Positions 14,870 through 22,164 of a stretch of DNA of 29,321 nt are shown piece by piece. The position numbers and the translations under genes are program-made. Positions within the stretch are counted from its first letter, which is position 1, and every line of letters begins with the position of its first letter. The notes under the pieces are model-generated. The model was not told the DNA's origin. It saw only the letters and a program-made list of their open reading frames with translations, and ran no database searches. The stretch comes from an uncultured Eubacteriales bacterium (GTDB lineage: Bacteria; Bacillota; Clostridia; Lachnospirales; Anaerotignaceae), in assembly GCA_934256695.1 (NCBI GenBank), contig CAKQPE010000015.1:1-29321 (forward strand). The letters are read 5' to 3'.

Positions 14870-14904
14870 AGTGCGGATTTTACATAATGTAAAAATATCT
14901 GCAC
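14870..14904 (+). promoter_or_regulatory. Hairpin in the leader of the CBS membrane protein gene
   Basis: GTGCGGAT pairs with ATCTGCAC around the inner TTTACATAATGTAAA palindrome. It ends about 31 bases before the AGGGGG ribosome site. It does not resemble the M-box or another riboswitch I know. Confidence 0.5.
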
Positions 14905-14951
14905 AGTTTTATTATTGTTTAATTTATTTAATTAGGGGGAATCAAGTCCAA

Positions 14952-16211
14952 ATGGACACAGACAATTTAGGTCCGATTATTATTCTTATTATTCTTATTG
15001 CTTTTTCATCTTTTTTCTCTGCAACAGAAACGGCTTTTTCTACAATAAACAAAATAAGAATGAAAAACATGGCAAACAATGGAAACAAAAAAGCCGCTGC
15101 TGTTTTAGAGCTTAACGAAAAATATGATAAGCTGATTTCTACAATACTTATAGGAAACAATATTGTAAATATTTCCGCTTCTTCATTGGCAGCTGTTGTA
15201 TTTATAAAATATTTTCCTAAGCACGGTGCTACAATATCCACTGTTGTAATGACTGTACTTGTACTTATATTCGGTGAAATTACACCAAAAACATTGGCTA
15301 AGGATTTTCCGGAAAAATTTGCTATGGCTGTTGTTCCGCTTGTAAATTTTTTCTGTATAGTTCTTTCACCGCTTAACTTTATTTTCTCACTCTGGCGTAA
15401 ATTTTTGGGAAAAATATTCGTCAGCGATGAAGAAAGAGGCCTTACGGAAGAAGAGCTCCTTACAATGGTTGAGGAAGTGCAGGATGACGGCGGCATAAAC
15501 AACGAGGAAGGCGAGCTTATACGTAATGCCATAGAATTCAATGATATTCAGGTTACAGACGTACATACTCCGAGAGTCGACATTGTGGCTGTTGAAGAAG
15601 ACACCGACAGAGATGAAATCGATAAGGTTTTCTGCGAAAGCAACTTTACCAGACTGCCTGTTTATAAGGACACTATCGACAACATCATAGGCATTATAAA
15701 CCAGAAGGACTTTTATAATTCAAATAAGTTTAAAGGCGATATAAAAGATATAATGAGTAAGCCTCTGTATGTTATACCGAACATGAAAATTTCGGAGCTT
15801 CTTACTCTTTTGCAGACAAACAAAACACATATAGCAGTTATAACCGATGAATACGGCGGAACACTTGGCATAGTAACTCTTGAGGATATACTTGAGGAAC
15901 TTGTAGGTGAAATCTGGGACGAGCATGATGAAGTTGTTGAGGACTTCATAAAAACAGGTGAAAACGAATACCGTGTAATGGGCGGTGCTAATCTTGATGA
16001 TATGTTTGATTTGTTTGAAATGAAAAACGATTTTGAAAGCAGTACCGTAGGCGGCTGGATAACCGAGGAAATGAACCGTTTCCCTAAGGTAGGCGACAGT
16101 TTTGTTTATAAACAGCTTACAGTTACCGTTACCAAAGCCAACAGCAGACGTATATATGAGGCTATAGTTAAGGTTGATCCGGACTACAAAGATGAAGAAG
16201 ATAACGATTAA
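14952..16211 (+). CDS. CNNM/CorC (HlyC)-family transmembrane protein with CBS domains
   Basis: This 419-residue protein has an N-terminal CNNM (DUF21) membrane domain about 1-185, with helices near 8-28, 66-86, 92-112 and 124-148, the SATETAFSTIN motif, and GEITPKT (108-114). Two CBS motifs follow over about 205-325, then a C-terminal CorC/HlyC transporter-associated domain (about 335-410). Relatives act in magnesium or other divalent ion export or homeostasis; the haemolysin name is historical. The ATG at 14952 follows AGGGGGA about 11 bases upstream; the GTG at 14871 has no ribosome site and lies in the leader hairpin. It has its own promoter and terminator. Confidence 0.93.
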   Translation: MDTDNLGPIIILIILIAFSSFFSATETAFSTINKIRMKNMANNGNKKAAAVLELNEKYDKLISTILIGNNIVNISASSLAAVVFIKYFPKHGATISTVVMTVLVLIFGEITPKTLAKDFPEKFAMAVVPLVNFFCIVLSPLNFIFSLWRKFLGKIFVSDEERGLTEEELLTMVEEVQDDGGINNEEGELIRNAIEFNDIQVTDVHTPRVDIVAVEEDTDRDEIDKVFCESNFTRLPVYKDTIDNIIGIINQKDFYNSNKFKGDIKDIMSKPLYVIPNMKISELLTLLQTNKTHIAVITDEYGGTLGIVTLEDILEELVGEIWDEHDEVVEDFIKTGENEYRVMGGANLDDMFDLFEMKNDFESSTVGGWITEEMNRFPKVGDSFVYKQLTVTVTKANSRRIYEAIVKVDPDYKDEEDND

Positions 16212-16232
16212 AAACTAAATATCCTGCTTTTG

Positions 16233-16291
16233 AATACTTCTTTTTGAGATTAAATTATGATATTCTTAAAAAGAAGTATTTTTATTTTATT
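16233..16291 (+). terminator. Terminator of the CBS membrane protein gene
   Basis: AATACTTCTTTTT and AAAAAGAAGTATT form a 13-bp stem with a long A/T loop, followed by TTTATTTTATT, 22 bases after the stop. Confidence 0.8.
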
Positions 16292-16314
16292 CTAAAAACA
16301 AGGAGGTATAAAAA

Positions 16315-16557
16315 ATGAAATATGAACCGATTTTGAATGATATTAAATATGAATTAAAAAGCATCCGCAAAACCCAAGTAAGAATATTTACATTAATTGC
16401 AGCACTTATTATGTTTTTAATTGCAAACGAAGAAAAACGCAAAGACAAAGATATTTCTGCTTTATTAAAAATAGGCTTTTCTCTTGTTACCGCACTTAAT
16501 GTTCTCAGCTTAGCCGAAGATTTAAATGACTTAATAAAGAAAATAAAAACTGTATGA
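16315..16557 (+). CDS. Small membrane protein of unknown function
   Basis: This 80-residue protein has a strong AAGGAGG site 8 bases before its ATG. It starts with a basic amphipathic stretch (about 1-22), then a hydrophobic segment FTLIAALIMFLIA (about 25-38), a charged NEEKRKDKD linker and a second, weaker hydrophobic stretch (about 48-66), ending basic. I do not recognise the family. It follows a terminator, so it either uses read-through or a promoter hidden in 16233-16314. A long inverted repeat follows at 16583-16624. Confidence 0.7.
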   Translation: MKYEPILNDIKYELKSIRKTQVRIFTLIAALIMFLIANEEKRKDKDISALLKIGFSLVTALNVLSLAEDLNDLIKKIKTV

Positions 16558-16582
16558 CTATATAGTAATGCGTCACAAGTGG

Positions 16583-16624
16583 TCAGTGTTCGGTTGTCAG
16601 TAATTTATGATAACCGAACACTGA
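16583..16624. repeat. Long perfect inverted repeat downstream of the small membrane protein gene
   Basis: TCAGTGTTCGGTT and AACCGAACACTGA, 13 bp exact with further pairing (TCA/TGA) inside. No T run follows on either strand, so it is not a standard terminator. A partial direct copy (GGTCAGTGTTC / GGTTGTCAGT) gives it a shuffled look. Confidence 0.6.
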
Positions 16625-16683
16625 GGCTTACCTTATCTCCCAAGTGTACATCAGTCTTATAGTATTATAGATTAGATTAAATA

Positions 16684-16712
16684 TAAAAAAGGAACAGAAA
16701 TTAATCTGTCCC
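16684..16712 (-). terminator. Terminator of the hprK-to-HPr-like operon
   Basis: On the minus strand GGGACAGA, TTAATT, TCTGTTCC, then TTTTTTAT: an ideal intrinsic terminator about 80 bases after the HPr-like stop. Confidence 0.9.
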
Positions 16713-16790
16713 AGTTTATAAATAATTTTAGTTTTAAAAAATATATATAATTATGTATAATATCTTTTATTTTACCCAACCTGCAAACCT

Positions 16791-17033
16791 TTATGAAAGA
16801 ACGCTTGCTATTTCCTTTACAGCCTCTGACTCATCAGCACCGCTTGCTGAAATCTTAATTTCAGTATCAGGACAGATACCGAGAGAGATTATACACATAA
16901 GGCTCTTGGCATTTACTGTCTTTTCATCAACAGATACTTTTACATTGCTCTCATATTTGCTTGCTGTCTGAACAAAAAGAGCTGCATTTCTTGTGTCTAA
17001 AGTTTTCTTAACAATTATAGATTTTTCTGTCAC
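16791..17033 (-). CDS. HPr-family protein lacking the PTS histidine (Crh-like)
   Basis: This 80-residue protein fits HPr end to end. The phosphorylatable-His region GLHARPA reads TLDTRNA (11-17), so the His15 position is Asp13; the neighbouring Arg is kept. The regulatory serine site is intact as NAKSLMCIISLG (Ser44, equivalent to Ser46). It therefore should not relay PTS phosphate but could be a substrate of HprK, encoded at the head of the same operon. Position after whiA mirrors crh in Bacillus, where the His is Gln. The start is GTG, 4 bases after the whiA stop, with GGGATGAG upstream. HPr-fold assignment is firm; the Crh role is inference. Confidence 0.88.
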   Translation of the reverse strand: MTEKSIIVKKTLDTRNAALFVQTASKYESNVKVSVDEKTVNAKSLMCIISLGICPDTEIKISASGADESEAVKEIASVLS

Positions 17034-17037
17034 TTTC

Positions 17038-17994
17038 TCATCCCATTCCCTTCATCAAGTTTTCTGCTATAAGGCTAATTTTTTGCAGTCTGTGATTAAT
17101 ACCGCTTTTGCCTACAGGCGGACTCATTTTCTCACCAAGCTCTTTAAGGCTTGCTTCAGGATAATCCAGCCTTGCCTGTGCTGTGGCATATAATGCCGGC
17201 GGAAGGTAACTGAGTCCGTAATTATCCCTTATAAACTCAATTTCTTCTATCTGCTTAACAGCGGCACTTATTGTTTTGTTTATATTCGCAGTCTCACAAT
17301 TAACCTTTCTGTTTACGTTGTTTCGCATATCTTTAAGTATACGTATATTTTCAAATTCCATAAGAGACACATGTGCCCCCATGATATTAAGCATATCTGC
17401 TATTTGTTCGCCGTCTTTTATGTATATCACATAATGCTCTTTGCGTATTATGCTTTTTGCCTCAATACCAAATGAATTTATAACATTCATAAGTTCTGTG
17501 CAATAATCCTTGTCCGATACCACAAATTCCATATGGTATGTTTTGCCGGGATCATTTACCGAACCTGCTGAAAGAAACGCTCCTCTTATATATGCTTTGC
17601 GGCAACACGAATCGTAAAATAATTTTTCATCAATATGGTTTAAATTATATTTTCCGTCATTGCCGCGATAAAAACAACACTTCTCTAAAAATCTCTCCAT
17701 ATCCACACCGGAAGATTTTTCCCCGACAGAAACAGCAAAAGAATTTATCTTTCTGTTCTTCCTGCCACATTTTATCACAACCCTACTGTCTATATTAAAA
17801 TTTTTTGTAATTAATGTAAAGCACTTTCTTGCAACCGAAGTATTTTCCGTTTGAATTTTTATACAAATTTTATTTTCTTTTTCTGTAATTTGACCGCATA
17901 AATTTATTATTGCAGATACTTCCGCCGCAATGCAATGTGTGTCTTTTACAAAACAGTGCAGTAATTCACTTTTAACATTAGAAGAAAATGACAA
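17038..17994 (-). CDS. whiA: WhiA-family DNA-binding protein
   Basis: This 318-residue protein has the two-domain WhiA layout. An N-terminal degenerate LAGLIDADG homing-endonuclease-like part includes AYIRGAFLSAGSVNDP (about 133-148) and YHMEFVVSD. A C-terminal helix-turn-helix includes YPEASLKELGEKM and GKSGINHRLQKI. In Firmicutes WhiA affects division and chromosome segregation and sits in the conserved rapZ-whiA neighbourhood. The start is TTG at 17994 with AGGGGGAG 6 bases upstream. The usual rapZ-glmR(yvcK)-whiA order lacks glmR here; only 134 bases separate it from rapZ. It is 4 bases from the HPr-like gene. Confidence 0.94.
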   Translation of the reverse strand: MSFSSNVKSELLHCFVKDTHCIAAEVSAIINLCGQITEKENKICIKIQTENTSVARKCFTLITKNFNIDSRVVIKCGRKNRKINSFAVSVGEKSSGVDMERFLEKCCFYRGNDGKYNLNHIDEKLFYDSCCRKAYIRGAFLSAGSVNDPGKTYHMEFVVSDKDYCTELMNVINSFGIEAKSIIRKEHYVIYIKDGEQIADMLNIMGAHVSLMEFENIRILKDMRNNVNRKVNCETANINKTISAAVKQIEEIEFIRDNYGLSYLPPALYATAQARLDYPEASLKELGEKMSPPVGKSGINHRLQKISLIAENLMKGMG

Positions 17995-18128
17995 ATTTAT
18001 TCTCCCCCTAAAAATTCACCGTAAAAAATTAGAAAACATATTAAAAATTACCAAAACTCTATCGTTAGAATAGACTTACACAAAAGTTTATGTATTTTTA
18101 TAGAAACAACTTATTGTTTTTTGGCAAA

Positions 18129-18998
18129 TTATCTTCTGCTTCTTCCTGCTGTATCAGATTCAAGATGTTTTATTATTACATTTTTCCTTTTCTCGGAAAG
18201 CTTTTTATAAAGTGCATTGGCTATTGTAACCGAGCGATGCCTTCCTCCCGTACAGCCTATTGATATTACAAGTCTCGTTTTTCCTTCCTTTATGTACTGC
18301 GGAATTAAAAACTCCAGCATTGCTATCAGTTTATCAAGAAATATGTGGCTTTCGGCAAAGTTCATTACGTAATCATATACCGGTTTATCGTTTCCGGTAA
18401 GCTCCTTTAGCTCCGGTATATAATATGGATTAGGCAAAAATCTTACATCAAACACTAAATCCGAATCTGACGGTATTCCGTATTTAAACCCAAATGAGCA
18501 TACCGTTATCATAAGACCTTCAAAACCCGTATTAAGTACAAAAATATTATTAATTTGTTCTTTCAGTTCCTTTGTAAGTATTTTAGATGTATCAACAACA
18601 TAATTTGCCTTTTTCTTTACGTCTTTTAGTATCTCTCTTTCTTTTTTTATTCCTTCTTCTATAGAGCCTTTCTTTGAAAGCGGATGGCTTCGTCTTGTCT
18701 CTTTAAATCGGTTTATAAGTGTTTCATCAGATGCATCAAGGAAAAGTATCTCATACTCATATCCTTCCGCTGTAAGCTGGTTAAGGCCCTCAAAAAGGTC
18801 TTTAAACATCTTACCGCCCCTTATATCAACACCAAGAGCAATTTTATCCATTTCACCGTTTTGTTCAAATAACTCAGCAAACTTTAAAAGGAGTATCGGC
18901 GGTATATTATCGGCACAATAAAAATTTATATCCTCAAGAAATTTCAGTACCGTACTTTTTCCGGCACCACTCATTCCCGTTACTATTACAAGTTTCAT
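18129..18998 (-). CDS. rapZ: RapZ / YvcJ nucleotide-binding protein
   Basis: This 289-residue protein has a Walker A loop GMSGAGKS (8-15), ADNIPP, a DASDETLINRFKETRR region and the C-terminal SIGCTGGRHRSV signature near 250-261. RapZ/YvcJ binds nucleotides. In Enterobacteria it controls GlmS through small RNAs; in Firmicutes its role is less clear but is linked to cell-wall sugar metabolism and competence. GAAGGTGG precedes the ATG, 22 bases after murB. The C-terminal end carries RRSRR. Confidence 0.95.
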   Translation of the reverse strand: MKLVIVTGMSGAGKSTVLKFLEDINFYCADNIPPILLLKFAELFEQNGEMDKIALGVDIRGGKMFKDLFEGLNQLTAEGYEYEILFLDASDETLINRFKETRRSHPLSKKGSIEEGIKKEREILKDVKKKANYVVDTSKILTKELKEQINNIFVLNTGFEGLMITVCSFGFKYGIPSDSDLVFDVRFLPNPYYIPELKELTGNDKPVYDYVMNFAESHIFLDKLIAMLEFLIPQYIKEGKTRLVISIGCTGGRHRSVTIANALYKKLSEKRKNVIIKHLESDTAGRSRR

Positions 18999-19020
18999 AA
19001 AACCACCTTCTCTAAATCTT

Positions 19021-19926
19021 TTACGGTCTGCCTGTAATTCTCACTTCCGGCTCAATCATAACGCCGAATTTTTCGTATACTGTCTTTTTGCAAAAATCCA
19101 TAAGATTTATAATATCATCGGTTGTTGCGGTTCCTGTATTTACTATAAATCCCGCGTGCTTTTCGGAAACCTGTGCTCCGCCTATTGTCTTTCCCTTCAG
19201 ACCGCTGTCTTCAATAAGCTTTCCGGCAAAATATCCTTCCGGCCGCTTAAATGTACTGCCTGCACTGGCAAAATTAAGTGGCTGCTTTTCTCGTCTTTTT
19301 GCATTAAGTTCATTCATTTCAGAGAGAATATTGTCTTTGTTTCCGGTTTCGAGTTCTATTGTTCCTCCGAGAATAATATAATTATTCTTCTGAAAAATAC
19401 TGCTTCTGTATCCAAGCTCCAACCTGTCTTTTGAAAGTTCTTCCAATTCAAGATTTTCATTAAGAACAAGAACCGACTTTATTACATTTTTTATTTCAGA
19501 CCCATATGCACCGGCGTTCATAAAAACCGCTCCGCCGAAACTTCCCGGTATTCCTGATGCAAATTCAAAACCGGTAAGTGAATTTTCGAGAGCTGCATTT
19601 GAAACAGCGGAAAGTATCGCCCCTGCACCTGATGTAATTTTATTTTCCTTTACTTCTATTGATGAAAAACCGTTTCCTATGTGTATAACAGCACCTTCTA
19701 TTCCTCTGTCCGATACAAGCATATTGCTGCCGTTTCCGAATATATAAAACGGAATATCATTTTCTCTAAACAGCTTTATAACATCTTTAAGGGATTTTAT
19801 ACTGTCAGGAGAGACAAAAATATCCGCCTCTCCTCCTGTTCTGAAAGATGTATGGTTTTTCATAGGCTCGTTAAGCATAACATTTTTTTCTCCGGTTATA
19901 CCTACAAGCGTTTTAAAAATACTCAT
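19021..19926 (-). CDS. murB: UDP-N-acetylenolpyruvoylglucosamine reductase
   Basis: This 301-residue FAD-dependent reductase completes UDP-MurNAc for peptidoglycan. Visible motifs are NHTSFRTGG (24-32), FGNGSNMLVSD, ASGIPGSFGGAVFMNAGAYG for FAD binding, YRSSIF, the catalytic serine in ASAGSTFKRP, and GGAQVSEKHAGFIVN. The ATG at 19926 follows GGAGG by 11 bases; the upstream in-frame TTG overlaps that site. It lies between the ROK gene and rapZ in one operon. Confidence 0.96.
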   Translation of the reverse strand: MSIFKTLVGITGEKNVMLNEPMKNHTSFRTGGEADIFVSPDSIKSLKDVIKLFRENDIPFYIFGNGSNMLVSDRGIEGAVIHIGNGFSSIEVKENKITSGAGAILSAVSNAALENSLTGFEFASGIPGSFGGAVFMNAGAYGSEIKNVIKSVLVLNENLELEELSKDRLELGYRSSIFQKNNYIILGGTIELETGNKDNILSEMNELNAKRREKQPLNFASAGSTFKRPEGYFAGKLIEDSGLKGKTIGGAQVSEKHAGFIVNTGTATTDDIINLMDFCKKTVYEKFGVMIEPEVRITGRP

Positions 19927-19956
19927 TAAACCAAAAACCTCCAACAAATTTATTTT

Positions 19957-20907
19957 TTATTTAAGCATAGTTGCTCCTATTATTACTGCATCATAGTCCA
20001 AGTCACACATAATGACTTTTGTCTTTTTGTCATCTTCATACTGACCGAAGGTTTTTGCGGAAACTATTTTATTTACATTATTTATAAAATCCTGTCCTAT
20101 TTTTCTTATTTTTCCGCCTATTGCTATTGCTTCTGGCTGTAAAACATTTACTACATTTATAAGCCCAAGTGCAACATATTTTGTATACTCGTCAACTACC
20201 TGCTGTGCATAAGGATCACCTTTTTTGGCTGCGGCAAAAGGCGTTCCGAATGACATAAGCCTTATATCGCCATTTACCATTTTAAAGAGCATACTTTCAG
20301 GGTGCCTTACAGCCATTATTCTTGCATCTCTTACAAGTGCATGAGTTGAAGCATAAGCTGCCCAACAGCCGTTTCTTCCGCATTCGCACTGTTCTCCGCC
20401 GTAAATTATTACGTGATGCCCGAACTCACCTGCTCCATATGCAAGACCAGGATATATTTTGTCCTCTATTATTATACCGCCGCTTATGGCAGTACCTATT
20501 GTTATTATTACCGTATTTCTAAGACCTTTTGTTGCACCTATGCGGTTTTCGGCCAATGCATAGCAGTTTGCGTCATTGTCGCAGTAAACGGGGATATTTA
20601 CATATTTTTTCATTTCTTTTGCTAATGCAACATTTTTAAAACCAAAATAGCTTGAATAAATAATAGTTCCGTTTTTAGAATCTGTACTTCCGTAGCAGCC
20701 TATGCCTATAAACTCTATATCATTGTCAATATTAAGACCATATTTATCTGCTACTCTTATACAAAGATGAGCCATATCTTTTACTATTTCTTCAAAATTT
20801 CTGTATTTAAGAGTCGGTATAGACTCCTTAATCAGTATCTTTCCTGTCTCATCCACAATACCGGCTGTAATATATGTCAAATCAAAATTAACACCCAGTC
20901 TATACAT
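19957..20907 (-). CDS. ROK-family protein with altered phosphate-binding loops
   Basis: This 316-residue ROK-fold protein has no N-terminal helix-turn-helix. The zinc site (H164, C174, C176, C181 in GHH...CECGRNGC) and the NDAN catalytic aspartate (112) are kept. Two ATP loops are changed: the N-terminal DxGGTK is NFDLTY (7-12), and GTGIGGG is GTAISGG (138-144). The Glu after the last zinc Cys is Ala. It may be a sugar-binding sensor or an atypical kinase rather than a normal glucokinase. GGAGGTG lies 7 bases before the ATG at 20907, which is 21 bases after the hprK stop. Confidence 0.88.
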   Translation of the reverse strand: MYRLGVNFDLTYITAGIVDETGKILIKESIPTLKYRNFEEIVKDMAHLCIRVADKYGLNIDNDIEFIGIGCYGSTDSKNGTIIYSSYFGFKNVALAKEMKKYVNIPVYCDNDANCYALAENRIGATKGLRNTVIITIGTAISGGIIIEDKIYPGLAYGAGEFGHHVIIYGGEQCECGRNGCWAAYASTHALVRDARIMAVRHPESMLFKMVNGDIRLMSFGTPFAAAKKGDPYAQQVVDEYTKYVALGLINVVNVLQPEAIAIGGKIRKIGQDFINNVNKIVSAKTFGQYEDDKKTKVIMCDLDYDAVIIGATMLK

Positions 20908-20928
20908 TATCGGCACCTCCATACCATT

Positions 20929-21858
20929 TTATTCTTTGTTTTTATTGTTCATCGCCATTAGTCGGTCATTAAGTATTTCTTCGGCACTATATCCCATAAG
21001 CCTCTGTCTTACATTCATGGCGGCAACCTCACATATAACGGCTATGTTTCTGCCCGGTCTTATAGGTATTGTGTTCGAAAGCAGCTTAACCCCAAGTATC
21101 TCATAGGTTTCATCGTTTAATCCTATTCTGGAATATTTCTTTCCTTCTTCCCACATTTCAAGTTTTATAACAAGTTCTATGTTCTTTATCTGTTTAACGG
21201 AACCTACACCGAAAAGCTCTTTAACATCTATTATGCCTATTCCTCTTATTTCTATAAAATGTCTTATAAGCTCCGGACAAGTTCCCTGAAGTGTGTCATA
21301 GGATACTTTTTTAATTTCAACGGCATCGTCTGCAACCAATCGGTGACCTCTTTTAATAAGCTCCAACGCTGCCTCACTTTTGCCTATTCCGCTGTCACCT
21401 ATTATAAGTACGCCTACACCGTATATATCAACCAATACTCCATGTATTGTAACTCTCTGTGCCAGTTCGTTTTTAAGCCATTTTGCGGCATTTTCCATAA
21501 AATCCGATTCCTGCATATCAGTAGAAAATACAGGTACGTTAAATTCTTCACTGAAAACCAGAATTTCAGGAAAAACTTCTAAACCTCCGCAAACAATAAA
21601 GCACGGAAATTTATAAGAAAACAATTCTCTCAAAATCTGTTCCCTGAAAACAGGCTCAAGTCTGTCCAGATATGCATGTTCAACACGACCTATAATCTGA
21701 ATGGCATCACTTTCAAAATAATCAAAAAATCCCGCAAGCTGCAAAGCCGGTCTGTTTACGGCAGAATTTTTTATAGTCCTTCCTTCAAGCGAAATCTCGG
21801 GAAGATTGTTTTTTAATTTAAATTCACTTGCAAGCTTTTCAACCGATGCACTATACAC
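20929..21858 (-). CDS. hprK: HPr kinase/phosphorylase
   Basis: This 309-residue bifunctional enzyme phosphorylates and dephosphorylates the regulatory serine of HPr and Crh, the sensor step of Firmicute catabolite repression. Seen are an N-terminal domain (1-130), the catalytic His in VTIHG, the P-loop GDSGIGKS (154-161), HRLVADDAVEI, the signature HFIEIRGIGIIDV, and RPGRNIAVICEVAAMN near the C-terminus. The start is GTG at 21858 with GGGGGAA upstream. It heads the operon ending in the HPr-like gene, so kinase and probable substrate are co-transcribed. Confidence 0.96.
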   Translation of the reverse strand: MYSASVEKLASEFKLKNNLPEISLEGRTIKNSAVNRPALQLAGFFDYFESDAIQIIGRVEHAYLDRLEPVFREQILRELFSYKFPCFIVCGGLEVFPEILVFSEEFNVPVFSTDMQESDFMENAAKWLKNELAQRVTIHGVLVDIYGVGVLIIGDSGIGKSEAALELIKRGHRLVADDAVEIKKVSYDTLQGTCPELIRHFIEIRGIGIIDVKELFGVGSVKQIKNIELVIKLEMWEEGKKYSRIGLNDETYEILGVKLLSNTIPIRPGRNIAVICEVAAMNVRQRLMGYSAEEILNDRLMAMNNKNKE

Positions 21859-22106
21859 TTAAATTCCCCCAAAATATACAGTTAATTACTTATGTTTTAC
21901 TGTAAAATACACCAAAACAAAAATTTGCCGCAAATACTTTTATAATCCAAATATTAACACAGAGACGATATAAAATCAAATATATTTAGCACAAACATAT
22001 AAAATAACAGCAAATTGTTTCGATACAAAATTCTATAGTTTAATATAGAGTTTTAAGTTTGTTTGATAAGTTTATTCTATAGGTTGAAGTATTTAAGGCT
22101 GCGAAA
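21859..22106. other. AT-rich upstream region of the hprK operon with repeated TTCTATA motifs
   Basis: This stretch contains TTCTATAGTTTAATATAGAG (an inverted repeat, about 22031-22050) and a second TTCTATAGG near 22074. They may be operator sites, but no known regulator box is recognised. No gene is supported. Confidence 0.35.
21951..21979 (-). promoter_or_regulatory. Possible promoter of the hprK operon
   Basis: On the minus strand: TTGATT, a 17-base spacer, TAATAT. Several weaker alternatives exist in this AT-rich stretch. Confidence 0.35.
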
Positions 22107-22147
22107 AAATTTAACCCAAACTTTTTTTGAAAGTTTAGGTTAAATTT
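22107..22147 (-). terminator. Terminator of uvrC
   Basis: AAATTTAACC plus AAACTTT pairs with AAAGTTT plus GGTTAAATTT, with one mismatch. The minus strand continues into a T run. It lies 17 bases after the uvrC stop. Confidence 0.8.
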
Positions 22148-22164
22148 ATCAATATGCCAATATC

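Noticed and set aside
14871..14951. GTG start extending the CNNM/CorC protein by 27 residues
   Set aside because: There is no ribosome site and the codons lie in the leader hairpin; ATG 14952 has AGGGGGA.
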